From Thermohalobaculum sp045106875 (GTDB taxonomy: Bacteria; Pseudomonadota; Alphaproteobacteria; Rhodobacterales; Rhodobacteraceae): DNA of 14,037 bases. The DNA is taken from assembly GCA_045106875.1 (NCBI GenBank), contig JBGCFK010000064.1, positions 1 through 14,037 on the forward strand, given 5' to 3'. The notes under the pieces are model-generated. The model did not search any database. It was not told the DNA's origin and saw only the letters and a program-made list of their open reading frames with translations. The position numbers were made by a program, and so were the translations under genes. Positions 1-6,938 of the stretch are shown here, piece by piece. Positions within the stretch are counted from its first letter, which is position 1, and every line of letters starts with the position of its first letter.

Positions 1-1
1 C

Positions 2-406
2 CCGTTCACGGCGCAGGCCGGGTCTGATCAGACGCATGGATACTGGTTGACCGAAAATGGGAAAGCGATTGTCCAGTTTGCCGAATGCGGCGGCTCGACA
101 TGCGGCAAGATGGTCTGGATCGCGCAATCACGCGACAAATCCGGCAAGCTGAAACTGGACCTGAAGAATACGGACAATGCCAAGCGGGCACGGCCTTTAT
201 GTGGTCTGACGCTGGTGGGCGGTTTGAAGGAAAAGGGCAAGGTGCTTGACGGCTGGATCTACAACCCCCGTGACGGCGACACCTATTCGGTGAATGTGCA
301 ACCGTTGTCACCGCAGAAACTGAAAGTCCGCGGTTACGTGGGCGTCGAGCTGTTCGGATCCAGCCAAGTCTGGAAGCGGGTCGCGAGTGATCGGGGTGGT
401 TGCTGA
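2..406 (+). CDS. DUF2147 family protein, 5' truncated by the window edge
   Basis: The reading frame is already open at the window edge and ends at TGA 404-406, so the N-terminus is missing. The first visible residues (PFTAQAG) look like the end of a signal peptide. The mature part begins near HGYWLTENGKAIVQF and continues with the pattern ECGGSTCGKMVWI, which is typical of DUF2147. Also typical are a later GLTLVGGLK segment and a WIYNPRDGDTYSVNV segment. DUF2147 proteins are small secreted beta-rich proteins (about 120-150 residues) of unknown biochemical role. Two cysteines sit in the EC-x4-C pattern. A frame-internal ATG-like start at position 47 is really a TTG inside the conserved domain, so it is not the true start. 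The gene converges on the lipoprotein gene, with 16 bp between the two stop codons. Confidence 0.8.
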   Translation, partial: PFTAQAGSDQTHGYWLTENGKAIVQFAECGGSTCGKMVWIAQSRDKSGKLKLDLKNTDNAKRARPLCGLTLVGGLKEKGKVLDGWIYNPRDGDTYSVNVQPLSPQKLKVRGYVGVELFGSSQVWKRVASDRGGC

Positions 407-422
407 ACGCACGCCCCTGTTT

Positions 423-1313
423 CTAGGATGCGTCAGCAGGCCAGGCCAGCCAGGCTCCCGCGATCTGAGCCAGCTCGCCAGGTTCGAACCCAATCAGAAG
501 GCTCAGGCGCGCGCCTGCCTCATTGGTCGCATAAATCCGTTCGGCCAACCGGCCCCGACGGTAGCCCACAGGACGCGAGCGCCCGCGATAAACGCCCTTG
601 TCGCCCGCAAGAGTGACGATCACGTCCAGGCCATCACGCGTGACCTTTGCAACAGGCCGGGACAGATCACGCAGCAGGATCGCGCCATCCGGCATCTCTT
701 CGGCCACCAGAAAACCGTCAATCTTTAAGGACTTCGCCCGGATGCGCGCGGCAATACCGGTGGCATAGGCGATCTCGGCGCGCGGCACCAACAGCACCGA
801 GCCTGCCGCCACGACCTGACAACCGCAGCCCTTCGGCGCCTCGGCCAGGCACTTGGTCAAGCCCTCCGCTGCCAGATCGGCGATTGGGCGTGTGGGCTGG
901 TCCACCTGGGAGAAAGCGACGGGACATTGCTCGGCCGGACGACCGCGCACCAGCACACGCTGCGGACGCTTGGCAAGGTATGCGCGTCCTTCGGGCGAGC
1001 CGGAAAGCCACGGCAATCCACTCGCATCCACGAATCGCGTACCATTACGATCGCGCAATTCGGCAGGGTCGAGACGTGACATCAACCGCCGCGCGACCTC
1101 GACACCTGCTGCATCTTCCGCAGCGACAAGCGGCGGACGCTCCATCACCAGAAGGCGTTGGAGATCCAGACCCTGGGGATTGCGCACGCGCTCCGAGCCT
1201 GCCGATGGCGGCGGCCCAACACAGGCGGAAAGCCCTGTAAGCACACCAAAAAAGAGAAAGAACCTGAGCAAAACCATGTCCCAGCGCACCCTGTTTGTCC
1301 GCGCCTGATACAT
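423..1313 (-). CDS. Putative lipoprotein, unrecognised family
   Basis: The N-terminus is a short positively charged stretch, then a hydrophobic segment (VLLRFFLFFGVLTG), then the lipobox LSAC. The Cys would be lipidated, so the mature protein is probably membrane-anchored and faces the periplasm. I do not recognise the remaining 270 or so residues. Visible points are a cysteine-rich patch (KCLAEAPKGCGCQVV), followed by a hydrophobic LLVPRAEIAYATGIAARI region and a beta-rich C-terminus ending AWLAWPADAS. Three starts are possible: GTG 1322, ATG 1313 and ATG 1277. I list ATG 1313. ATG 1277 gives the most compact lipoprotein signal (Cys19) and may be correct. The AGAGG element upstream lies 3 nt before GTG 1322 and 12 nt before ATG 1313, so it does not settle the matter. 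The gene is divergent from the cold-shock gene. Function unknown. Confidence 0.8.
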   Translation of the reverse strand: MYQARTNRVRWDMVLLRFFLFFGVLTGLSACVGPPPSAGSERVRNPQGLDLQRLLVMERPPLVAAEDAAGVEVARRLMSRLDPAELRDRNGTRFVDASGLPWLSGSPEGRAYLAKRPQRVLVRGRPAEQCPVAFSQVDQPTRPIADLAAEGLTKCLAEAPKGCGCQVVAAGSVLLVPRAEIAYATGIAARIRAKSLKIDGFLVAEEMPDGAILLRDLSRPVAKVTRDGLDVIVTLAGDKGVYRGRSRPVGYRRGRLAERIYATNEAGARLSLLIGFEPGELAQIAGAWLAWPADAS

Positions 1314-1390
1314 CTTATGCACTAGCCTCTACGCGCTGCCCCAAAACATGACAAAGTGTACTGACTCAACCACAAGTATGAAATAACTCT

Positions 1391-1419
1391 TTAGCACGCG
1401 GGAAACAAAGTGTTATCTA
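1391..1419 (+). promoter_or_regulatory. Candidate sigma-70-type promoter of the cold-shock gene
   Basis: TTAGCA (1391-1396) and TATCTA (1414-1419) are separated by 17 bp. They lie in the AT-rich part of the lipoprotein/cold-shock intergenic region. They would start a transcript near 1426, giving a leader of roughly 25 nt before the TTG start. The match to TTGACA/TATAAT is moderate. This is inference from spacing and composition only. Confidence 0.35.
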
Positions 1420-1435
1420 ATTCATTGCAGAGTCA

Positions 1436-1444
1436 GGATAGGGG
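1436..1444 (+). promoter_or_regulatory. Ribosome binding site that fixes a TTG start
   Basis: The purine-rich AGGATAGGGG segment ends 6 nt before TTG 1451. An in-frame TAG at 1439-1441 rules out any start further upstream. The next in-frame start-like codon (GTG, residue 15) would cut into the first strand of the first cold-shock domain. TTG 1451 is therefore the only start that preserves the fold. Confidence 0.6.
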
Positions 1445-1450
1445 CTAGAC

Positions 1451-1993
1451 TTGACAGACGCAGACGAAACCACAGACGTCATTTCAGGTCATGTGAAGTG
1501 GTACGACGCTGTGAAAGGGTACGGTTTTGTGGTGCCCCTTGCAGGCGGATCGGACGTTATGGTGCACGCGTCTTGCGTGCGCGCCTTCGGCAGGATTGCA
1601 CTTGCCGAGGGATCCGAGGTGACGCTGCTTGCGCAGGAAGGCCCTCGTGGTCTGCAAGCGCACAAGCTCATGGACGTTGTCGAGCCGGAGAACGCCGAAC
1701 CCATGATGGGTTTTGCCGAAGACTCCCGTCCAACCGAGTTCCTCGGAGAAGAAGTGGATGCAGGCCCCCTGCAACCTGCGCGCGTGAAGTGGTTCGACAA
1801 GCAAAAGGGCTTTGGCTTCGTCAACGTATTCGGCAATACCGAGGATATCTTCGTGCACATGGAAACGGTTCGCCGCTGCGGATTTCAGGATCTCTCCAGT
1901 GGCGAGGGCATGGCTGTCCGCACTTTCCGTGGACCACGCGGACTTATGGTCGCCGAGTTGCGGCTTTGGGAGACAGCCACGTCTGGCGACTGA
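1451..1993 (+). CDS. Double-domain cold-shock protein (CspC/CspD type)
   Basis: This 180-residue protein has two cold-shock (OB-fold nucleic-acid binding) domains. Domain 1 spans about residues 12-76, with an RNP1-like KGYGFV (22-27) and an RNP2-like VMVHA (36-40). Domain 2 spans about 108-172, with KWFDKQKGFGFV carrying RNP1 (119-124) and IFVHM as RNP2 (133-137). The linker (77-107) is acidic and rich in Glu and Asp. Tandem cold-shock domains are known in alphaproteobacteria, for example Caulobacter CspC and CspD, which are linked to stationary phase rather than only to cold. The likely role is single-stranded RNA/DNA binding in the cytoplasm. Domain 1 is the more divergent: it has Tyr instead of Phe in RNP1 and a Gly-Gly insertion. 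It may bind less tightly (inference). The gene starts with TTG and converges on the SYLF gene, with 23 bp between them. Confidence 0.9.
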   Translation: MTDADETTDVISGHVKWYDAVKGYGFVVPLAGGSDVMVHASCVRAFGRIALAEGSEVTLLAQEGPRGLQAHKLMDVVEPENAEPMMGFAEDSRPTEFLGEEVDAGPLQPARVKWFDKQKGFGFVNVFGNTEDIFVHMETVRRCGFQDLSSGEGMAVRTFRGPRGLMVAELRLWETATSGD

Positions 1994-2016
1994 CATCCCG
2001 TCCGAACCCACCAAAG

Positions 2017-2586
2017 TTACCGCGCGATAGGCGAGTATTTCGCGCCTTCAAGGCTTGCTCCCAGCAGAACGCCGTCCTGCCCGAACACCAATCCGACCAC
2101 GGGCTTGTTCAACAAGGTCGAGTTCAACTGCGCATTCAGGCCCTTGTCCGGGAAGGTCACCTCGGCATCCGCACCGACCTCCCAGCCATCCGCTCGCTTG
2201 AACCGGTCCACTGCGTCGTCAGTCATGAAGAACAGCACATGGCTGGAGGTCTGGATCCCAGCCTGAAGCCCAAACGATGCGGCGGCGACTGAATAGTACC
2301 CGGCAGCCGGGGGTCCGTACCCGCGCGCCTCGTTGTTGACCATCAGCGCACCCTCGCCGTAGCTGCCGCCCAACAGCAGCCCACCCTTCAAAACCTCGGG
2401 CATCACAAGCATAGCCCGTGCGCGGGACGAGAGCGCCCGCGATTCCGGGATCTCCTTGTACATCCGTCCTAAGGCAAGGTTGACGCGCGCATCGATCACG
2501 TCGCGGTCCTCGGCATTCGCGGACAATGCCGGGACAATCGCCGCTGCGGCCGCGGCTGAGACGAGCCACTGGCGTCTGGTAAACAT
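2017..2586 (-). CDS. SYLF-domain (YSC84-like) secreted lipid-binding protein
   Basis: This 189-residue protein has an N-terminal signal, MFTRRQWLVSAAAAAAIVPA, with probable cleavage after SANA (residue 25). TRRQWL resembles a twin-arginine motif, so Tat export is possible. From about residue 27 it follows the SYLF pattern. It has an Arg-rich first helix, then ARAMLVMPEVLKGGLLLGGSYGEG, then YYSVAAASFGLQAGIQ, FFMTDDAVDRF and a C-terminal GLVFGQDGVLLGASLEG. Eukaryotic SYLF proteins bind phosphoinositides. Bacterial members are periplasmic proteins without a settled role. The length matches typical single-domain bacterial members. The start has a clear upstream AGAGG 7 nt away. The gene is divergent from the DUF2237 gene across a 118-bp gap. 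Confidence 0.88.
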   Translation of the reverse strand: MFTRRQWLVSAAAAAAIVPALSANAEDRDVIDARVNLALGRMYKEIPESRALSSRARAMLVMPEVLKGGLLLGGSYGEGALMVNNEARGYGPPAAGYYSVAAASFGLQAGIQTSSHVLFFMTDDAVDRFKRADGWEVGADAEVTFPDKGLNAQLNSTLLNKPVVGLVFGQDGVLLGASLEGAKYSPIAR

Positions 2587-2704
2587 GGATCCACCTCTTC
2601 CTCAACATGCCCGAGACGGTTTGTCCGCCTTCCGGTCTGCTCTGATTAACGGTACCTTAGCACAAATTCACCAGCGATAGGGACACAAGGCAGGGATACA
2701 ACGA

Positions 2705-3097
2705 ATGCCCAAGACAATGATAGAAATCGACGCCTCGGTGAACGTGCTTGGCGAGCGATTGGAAAACTGCTCGCTGAACCCGATGACGGGTTTTCTGCGC
2801 AATGGTTGCTGTGACACCTGCGCTGAAGATCAAGGCAGCCACACGGTGTGTGCGATCATGACCGCGGAGTTTCTGGAGTTTTCGCGTGCCGCGGGGAACG
2901 ATCTTTCCACGCCCATGCCGCAGTTCGGATTTGCAGGACTGAAGGCCGGAGACCAATGGTGCCTCTGCGCCGGACGTTTCCTGCAAGCCTATGAAGCGGG
3001 CCATGCGCCGCGGGTCCGATTGCGCTCAACGCACCGCAAGGCATTGGAGATCGTGCCACTGGATGCATTGCGCGAATGCTCGGCCGAGCAGAACTAG
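2705..3097 (+). CDS. DUF2237 family protein
   Basis: This 130-residue cytoplasmic protein matches DUF2237 along its whole length. It shows NVLGERLENCSLNPMTGF, RNGCCDTC, EDQGSHTVCAIMTAEFLEFS, GNDLSTPMPQFGFAGLK and GDQWCLCAGRF in family order. The conserved cysteines (NC, GCCDTC, TVCA, WCLCA) are all present, suggesting metal or redox chemistry, but no function is established for the family. ATG 2705 is preceded by GGCAGGGA about 9 nt upstream. The C-terminal EVVPL-like stretch (LEIVPLDAL) is also typical. It may share regulation with the DUF1223 gene 104 bp downstream, but that gap is long enough for a separate promoter. Confidence 0.9.
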   Translation: MPKTMIEIDASVNVLGERLENCSLNPMTGFLRNGCCDTCAEDQGSHTVCAIMTAEFLEFSRAAGNDLSTPMPQFGFAGLKAGDQWCLCAGRFLQAYEAGHAPRVRLRSTHRKALEIVPLDALRECSAEQN

Positions 3098-3201
3098 AAC
3101 CCACGCCAGTACCGTCCGTTAACAATCCGTTGAGGTTCCTGTAACTCTGCGTCACGCATGGGTGATTGGCTTGTCGGGGTCAACGCGGTTATGTAGGTCT
3201 C

Positions 3202-3909
3202 ATGAAAACGCTGCTGCACTCTTCGCTTCTTGCTGGCGCGATTGCGCTATTTGCTCCCGCCGCACAGGCAGGCGACAATGTCGTCATGGTCGAGCTGTTC
3301 ACCAGTCAGGGCTGCTCAAGCTGCCCTCCGGCTGATCACAATCTGGCCGAGCTTGCCGATCGCAGTGATGTGCTGGCGCTGTCCATGCACGTGGATTACT
3401 GGGACTATCTCGGCTGGCGCGACACGTTCGGCAGGCCCGAGAACACTGAACGGCAATACGAATACCGCCGTCTGATGGGCGCGCGCGTGGTCTATACCCC
3501 GCAAATGATTGTGCAGGGCGCTGTTGATGTGCCGGGTTATCGGCCTGACATGATCGAGGCCGCCATTGCCAAAGCCAGCCAGAATGCCCGGGAAGCCGGA
3601 ATTCGTATTAACCACAATGACGGAATGCTTGAAGCCAGCATCACCGGCACGGGTGCACCGCGCGACTGCGTGATCTGGATGACGTCCTATGACAAGGTCG
3701 CCGAAGTCGATATCGAGCGCGGCGAGAATGCGGGCAAGAAGATCACGTATCACAATGTGGCGGACAATCTGATGCGCATCGGGCCATGGCAGGGTGGTAG
3801 CGATCAGACAATCAATCTGCCAAAACCCGATGCCGGTCAGGGTGTGGCCGTCTGGATCCAGAACGGCAAGACTGGCGAGATCCTGGCTGCCAGCTTCATC
3901 GAAGGTTGA
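3202..3909 (+). CDS. DUF1223 family periplasmic thioredoxin-fold protein
   Basis: This 235-residue protein has a signal peptide (about residues 1-23, ending AAQA). The mature part opens with VVMVELFTSQGCSSCPPAD, the hallmark of DUF1223. Its CSSC (Cys38-Cys41) sits where a thioredoxin-fold protein has its redox-active CxxC. The next conserved blocks are also visible: ALSMHVDYWDYLGWRDTFG, then ERQYEY, then VYTPQMIVQGAVDVPG with a cis-Pro-like TPQ. A thiol-disulfide or metal-handling role in the periplasm is plausible but unproven. I chose ATG 3202 over an upstream in-frame start at 3166. It begins the signal peptide directly, and TAGG lies 5 nt upstream of it. No clear terminator follows the TGA at 3907-3909. 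Confidence 0.9.
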   Translation: MKTLLHSSLLAGAIALFAPAAQAGDNVVMVELFTSQGCSSCPPADHNLAELADRSDVLALSMHVDYWDYLGWRDTFGRPENTERQYEYRRLMGARVVYTPQMIVQGAVDVPGYRPDMIEAAIAKASQNAREAGIRINHNDGMLEASITGTGAPRDCVIWMTSYDKVAEVDIERGENAGKKITYHNVADNLMRIGPWQGGSDQTINLPKPDAGQGVAVWIQNGKTGEILAASFIEG

Positions 3910-4032
3910 TGCAACGGGGCCTTGCGTACCAATCTCACTATTGTTTTCCGCACCCGGGAACCGCTTGAACACGTCTTCCATATGCAGCCGTGTCAGGGCT
4001 TGCAGCGCGTGCACATGCACTTGAGGCTCGAC

Positions 4033-4050
4033 TCATCCGGATCCGGATGA
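4033..4050. repeat. Perfect 18-bp palindrome
   Basis: TCATCCGGATCCGGATGA reads identically on both strands with no spacer. It lies 8 bp before a small plus-strand ORF. It could be a protein binding site for a dimer, part of a repetitive element, or chance. An unspaced 18-bp palindrome is unlikely by chance in 14 kb. The TCCGGA core occurs twice in overlap. Confidence 0.6.
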
Positions 4051-4057
4051 CAGCGGC

Positions 4058-4237
4058 ATGGACATGTCTGTCATGAGAGTACGCGTCCGCATCGAGAGCC
4101 GAGGGCGGGATACAGGCGCCACAAAAGCGACGCCCGGCAGATGGTGCTTGCGCGTGGACGCCAGCAGCGAACCCGGTCCACTTGACCGGGCGTTGCTAAA
4201 CCAGGTGCACAGCGCCGCACAAACACCCACCCTCTGA
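4058..4237 (+). CDS. Possible 59-residue small ORF, unrecognised
   Basis: An ATG at 4058 opens a 59-codon frame ending at TGA 4235-4237, all within the gap. The product would be basic (MDMSVMRVRVRIESRGRD at the start) with no signal or membrane segment. GGATGA lies about 8 nt before the start as a weak ribosome site. The codon third positions are mixed, and the frame uses rarer codons (AGA twice, CTA), so it may be non-coding. I do not recognise it and give it low weight. Confidence 0.2.
   Translation: MDMSVMRVRVRIESRGRDTGATKATPGRWCLRVDASSEPGPLDRALLNQVHSAAQTPTL
4172..4190. terminator. Hairpin, possible weak terminator
   Basis: CCCGGTC and GACCGGG form a perfect 7-bp stem with a 5-nt loop (CACTT). 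It lies about 50 bp past the stop of the minus-strand glycosyltransferase gene. No U-tract follows on either strand, so intrinsic termination would be weak. It could equally be a structural accident. Confidence 0.3.
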
Positions 4238-4240
4238 CTG

Positions 4241-5950
4241 CTATCCGCGCGCTTCATCTTCGCAGGCCTGCCAGCGCGCATCATCCTGCGTCACCAGATC
4301 CGCCGCTTGGAACTTGCCCCGGTTGTAGTTGAAGTATTCGATCCGCGCGCGGGTCACGAGCCCGTCCGGCACCTTGTCGCCAAGGATCTCCCGCCAGCGA
4401 TCCTCGATCAACACCAATGCGCCGGGATTCTCACGAAGTGCTGCCATGGCGCCGTCAGGATTGCCCAGACGGATCTCGGTATAGGTTTCGAACACAAGGC
4501 TCGGTTCGTGATATCCAAGACTGAACGCGGGGCCAGAGGCACATGCCTGATACTGAGCGATTGCAACTGCCATGCGCGGGCTGGCGAAAGCTGTCTGAAG
4601 CGTCGGGAAACCGCCCCACAGCACGGCCGGATAAAGCGCCATCGCAGCAACGAAGCTCGCTGCGACTTGCGCCAGAACCCGATCCTGCAAAGCCGCCTTG
4701 GCGGCAACGCATGCAGCGGCAAGTCCCAGTACCGCCAGCGGTAGTCCTGCCCAGGCGCCAGTGCCATCCAGCATTGGCGGCAGCACGATCACGCCGACAC
4801 CAAGCGCAAGCGCGGGCAACATCACCAGCACCGCACTGACCCATGCGCACCAGCGCGGCGGCACTCTGGCCGCGCCAAGGATCCATGCCGCCAGCGCGAT
4901 CACCAATGCAGGATAAAGCGGCAAGACATAGTGCGGCAGCTTGGTAGGCACTGCTTCCAACACGATCCAGAAGGGTATGACCCAGCCTGCCAGCAAGACC
5001 GTCCATGCTTGGCGGCGTTGAGCCCACAGCCAGCCTGCCGCCAGCGGGATCAACGCGGCCCAAGGCCAGAACGTCCCCCATACAATGCCCAGATAAAGTC
5101 CGGGCGGACCCCAGTGCTTCTCCTGCCCCGAGGTCAGTTTGGCCCCCATGTCACGGCCCAGAGACTCGGCGAAGAACGCGCCCTCGGACACGACCCCGAT
5201 GGCAATCAGCCATGGCGCGACCAGCACCACGACCAGCGCGATCCCCGGCATCAGGTAGAACCGCGACAAGTCAGGCCGTGCACGCCGGACAATCCAGACC
5301 CACGCGATGGCGCATGCCGCGATCACGGGCACAATCGGACCTTTCAAGAGGATCGATGCAGCAATCCCAAGCCAGAAAACGGTTGCGCTGCCGCGACCGC
5401 CTTGCCCGATTAACAGATGCGACAACGCGCCCAGCACCGCTGCCGCCGTTGCCGCCAGCGCAGCATCCGTCTTGGCGATATGCCCCTCGACCACCATCAA
5501 CAGCGCCGAGATCATCATAAGTCCGGCCAGAACGGCCCCACGCCCACCAATCAGTGGCCGCGCGCCCCACATGGTCAACAAAGCAACCAGCAATGCTGCA
5601 AATGCGGAAGGCAGTCGATAGGCCCAGATAGGCGCATCAGCCCCACCTGCGACACTGGCCGATGCCGCCTGCAACCAGTAGATTCCTGCAGGCTTCTTCC
5701 AACGCGGCTGATCCTGCAAGCGAATGTCGATCAGATCTCCGGTCTCGAGCATCTGCTTGGATGCCTGAACGAAGCGGCCCTCGTCCCGGTCGGTCACGGG
5801 CATCTCGGCCAGACCCGGCACGATCACGATTAATGCCGTCAAGGTAACCAGCAGAGCACCGCGCAAGGGCCGGTCAGCCGCCCAGTCAAGCAGGCCAGCC
5901 AGGAAGTATTCCAATCGGTCAGCCCAGATGCTTACCGACAAGGCCTTCAC
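4241..5950 (-). CDS. ArnT/PMT-like membrane glycosyltransferase
   Basis: This 569-residue multi-pass inner-membrane protein is of the GT-C type. The N-terminal loop after the first membrane helix carries VTDRDEGRF (residues 52-60), then ASKQMLETGD and PRWKKPAGIYWLQA (about 82-95). This is the arrangement seen in ArnT and related lipid-A or protein glycosyltransferases, where the acidic DxDE-like residues are catalytic. About ten or more hydrophobic segments follow, then a soluble C-terminal domain (from about residue 450) with FETYTEIRLGNPD and LIEDRWREIL. Such enzymes use a polyprenyl-phosphate sugar and act on the periplasmic side. The acceptor cannot be read from sequence. The start is GTG 5950, with GGGAG 8 nt upstream, only 18 bp after the secG stop. 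The two genes are therefore probably co-transcribed. Confidence 0.88.
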   Translation of the reverse strand: MKALSVSIWADRLEYFLAGLLDWAADRPLRGALLVTLTALIVIVPGLAEMPVTDRDEGRFVQASKQMLETGDLIDIRLQDQPRWKKPAGIYWLQAASASVAGGADAPIWAYRLPSAFAALLVALLTMWGARPLIGGRGAVLAGLMMISALLMVVEGHIAKTDAALAATAAAVLGALSHLLIGQGGRGSATVFWLGIAASILLKGPIVPVIAACAIAWVWIVRRARPDLSRFYLMPGIALVVVLVAPWLIAIGVVSEGAFFAESLGRDMGAKLTSGQEKHWGPPGLYLGIVWGTFWPWAALIPLAAGWLWAQRRQAWTVLLAGWVIPFWIVLEAVPTKLPHYVLPLYPALVIALAAWILGAARVPPRWCAWVSAVLVMLPALALGVGVIVLPPMLDGTGAWAGLPLAVLGLAAACVAAKAALQDRVLAQVAASFVAAMALYPAVLWGGFPTLQTAFASPRMAVAIAQYQACASGPAFSLGYHEPSLVFETYTEIRLGNPDGAMAALRENPGALVLIEDRWREILGDKVPDGLVTRARIEYFNYNRGKFQAADLVTQDDARWQACEDEARG

Positions 5951-5968
5951 GGGGCGGTCTCCCAGATA

Positions 5969-6319
5969 TCAGTTGTTGTCAGGCACGACTGGCAAGGGAA
6001 CATCGTCATCCTGCGCACCACCGGATCCCACCGCACCAGACGGGATCAAAGGCGTCTCCAGATCGCCCGCGGCAGGCGTGTCAAACACCGAATCCTGCCG
6101 GCCACCCGAAATCACGGTCAGCGTAATCGACGTGCAGATAAACCCGATAGCAAGCAGCCACGTCACTTTACTCAGCGCCGAGGCGGCCCCGCGTGCCGAT
6201 ACCATCCCGCCACCACCACCGCCCATGCCAAGCGCACCGCCTTCCGAGCGTTGCAGCAGCACGACTGCGATCAGGCACAGAGCCAGGATCAGATGAACGA
6301 CAAGAACGAGATTTTCCAT
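5969..6319 (-). CDS. secG: Protein-export membrane protein SecG
   Basis: This 116-residue protein is a subunit of the SecYEG translocon. It has two membrane helices, at about residues 3-22 and 51-71. They are joined by the classic SecG loop VVLLQRSEGGALGMGGGGGGMVSARG. The C-terminal tail (72-116) is long, acidic and Pro/Gly rich, ending DDDVPLPVVPDNN; variable tails are common in alphaproteobacteria. ATG 6319 is chosen because it opens directly into the first helix (MENLVLVVHLILAL). Upstream in-frame codons encode an Arg-rich stretch with no family similarity. A well-spaced candidate promoter lies 36-64 bp upstream. The glycosyltransferase gene follows 18 bp downstream. Confidence 0.95.
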   Translation of the reverse strand: MENLVLVVHLILALCLIAVVLLQRSEGGALGMGGGGGGMVSARGAASALSKVTWLLAIGFICTSITLTVISGGRQDSVFDTPAAGDLETPLIPSGAVGSGGAQDDDVPLPVVPDNN

Positions 6320-6354
6320 GGGCCTAAATGTCAGTGTTCCGGAACGAGTGCGGG

Positions 6355-6383
6355 TATCTACCCGGTGCACGTCGTGTTGTCGA
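6355..6383 (-). promoter_or_regulatory. Candidate sigma-70-type promoter of secG
   Basis: Read on the minus strand, TCGACA (6378-6383) and TAGATA (6355-6360) are separated by exactly 17 bp. The -10 lies 35 nt before the secG ATG. Each hexamer is a fair match to the consensus. No experimental support. Confidence 0.45.
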
Positions 6384-6411
6384 GGCGCAATCGCAAGTAG
6401 GTGAGGTGGGA

Positions 6412-6439
6412 TTGATCGCGGGCGTCCAAGCGATAAATT
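6412..6439 (+). promoter_or_regulatory. Candidate promoter of the membrane-protein pair
   Basis: TTGATC (6412-6417) and TAAATT (6434-6439) are spaced by 16 bp and lie 24 bp before the ATG at 6464. They sit back to back with the candidate secG promoter in a 144-bp divergent region. The match is moderate, and this is inference only. Confidence 0.3.
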
Positions 6440-6463
6440 CGGCCCCAATCAGGGAGCCCAGAG

Positions 6464-6937
6464 ATGTCGCCGAATCTGACCGAGCCAAAACGGCAGGACC
6501 CAACATGGACCGAGGCCCTTGGCCTGCTGCTGCTGCGTGTCGGCTGCGCGTGGTTCATCTTCGTCTGGGCTGTGAACAAATTCCTCGCCCCCGGTCAATA
6601 CGCCTTCATTCTGAAACGTTTCGACGGGATCGAGGCGGAACACTGGCTGGTCTTCGGCATCGCCGCAGTGCAGGTGGTGATCTGCCTCATGGTGTTCACG
6701 GGCCTGTTCCGAACGTATAGCTACGCTGCCCTCGCGCTGATCCATTCAGGCTCGATCTATCGCCAGTACGAGCGGTTCATCGAACCGTTCGCAATCTCGG
6801 ACAAGGGGTTTCCGGTGAACCGGAATGCGACGATCTCGCTGGGGATATTCCTTGCCATGCTGGCATTGTGGTTGCTGCGGGATCGGGACATCTGGTCGAT
6901 GGACGGTTGGCTACGACGCCGCCGGGCACGGGACTAG
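6464..6937 (+). CDS. Four-helix membrane protein, DoxX-like (tentative)
   Basis: This 157-residue protein has four hydrophobic segments at about residues 18-37, 61-82, 84-98 and 121-138. Between helices 3 and 4 lies a polar loop (SGSIYRQYERFIEPFAISDKG). The N-terminal LGLLLLRVGCAWFIFVWAVNKFLAP resembles the opening of DoxX-type proteins, which are small inner-membrane proteins often linked to quinone or redox functions. The match is loose, so I give no symbol. The C-terminus is strongly basic (RRRRARD) and should face the cytoplasm. ATG 6464 has GGGAG 7 nt upstream. A second membrane gene starts 1 bp after its TAG, so the two are probably made together. Confidence 0.75.
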   Translation: MSPNLTEPKRQDPTWTEALGLLLLRVGCAWFIFVWAVNKFLAPGQYAFILKRFDGIEAEHWLVFGIAAVQVVICLMVFTGLFRTYSYAALALIHSGSIYRQYERFIEPFAISDKGFPVNRNATISLGIFLAMLALWLLRDRDIWSMDGWLRRRRARD

Positions 6938-6938
6938 C

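Larger units (their letters stand above)
3910..4240. other. Gap of 331 bp without a confident gene
   Basis: This stretch separates the DUF1223 gene from the 3' end of the glycosyltransferase gene on the other strand. It holds a perfect 18-bp palindrome, a 59-codon plus-strand ORF and a 7-bp stem hairpin inside that ORF, each listed separately. Minus-strand ORFs here look like chance frames. I see no tRNA-like cloverleaf and no transposase remnant. Confidence 0.6.

Noticed and set aside
2646..2660. TTAA-N7-TTAG, resembling a CtrA site, upstream of DUF2237; a similar TTAA-N7-TTGA at 3119-3133 upstream of DUF1223
   Set aside because: Each has one mismatch to TTAA-N7-TTAA. About one such hit per 14 kb is expected by chance at this base composition, so I do not list them as sites.
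3316..4020. Long minus-strand ORF opposite the DUF1223 gene
   Set aside because: It is almost entirely antisense to a well-recognised gene, shows no signal or domain, and is explained by high-GC shadow frames.
4033..4284. 83-codon minus-strand ORF in the gap
   Set aside because: It overlaps the glycosyltransferase 3' end in another frame and has no ribosome site or recognisable features.
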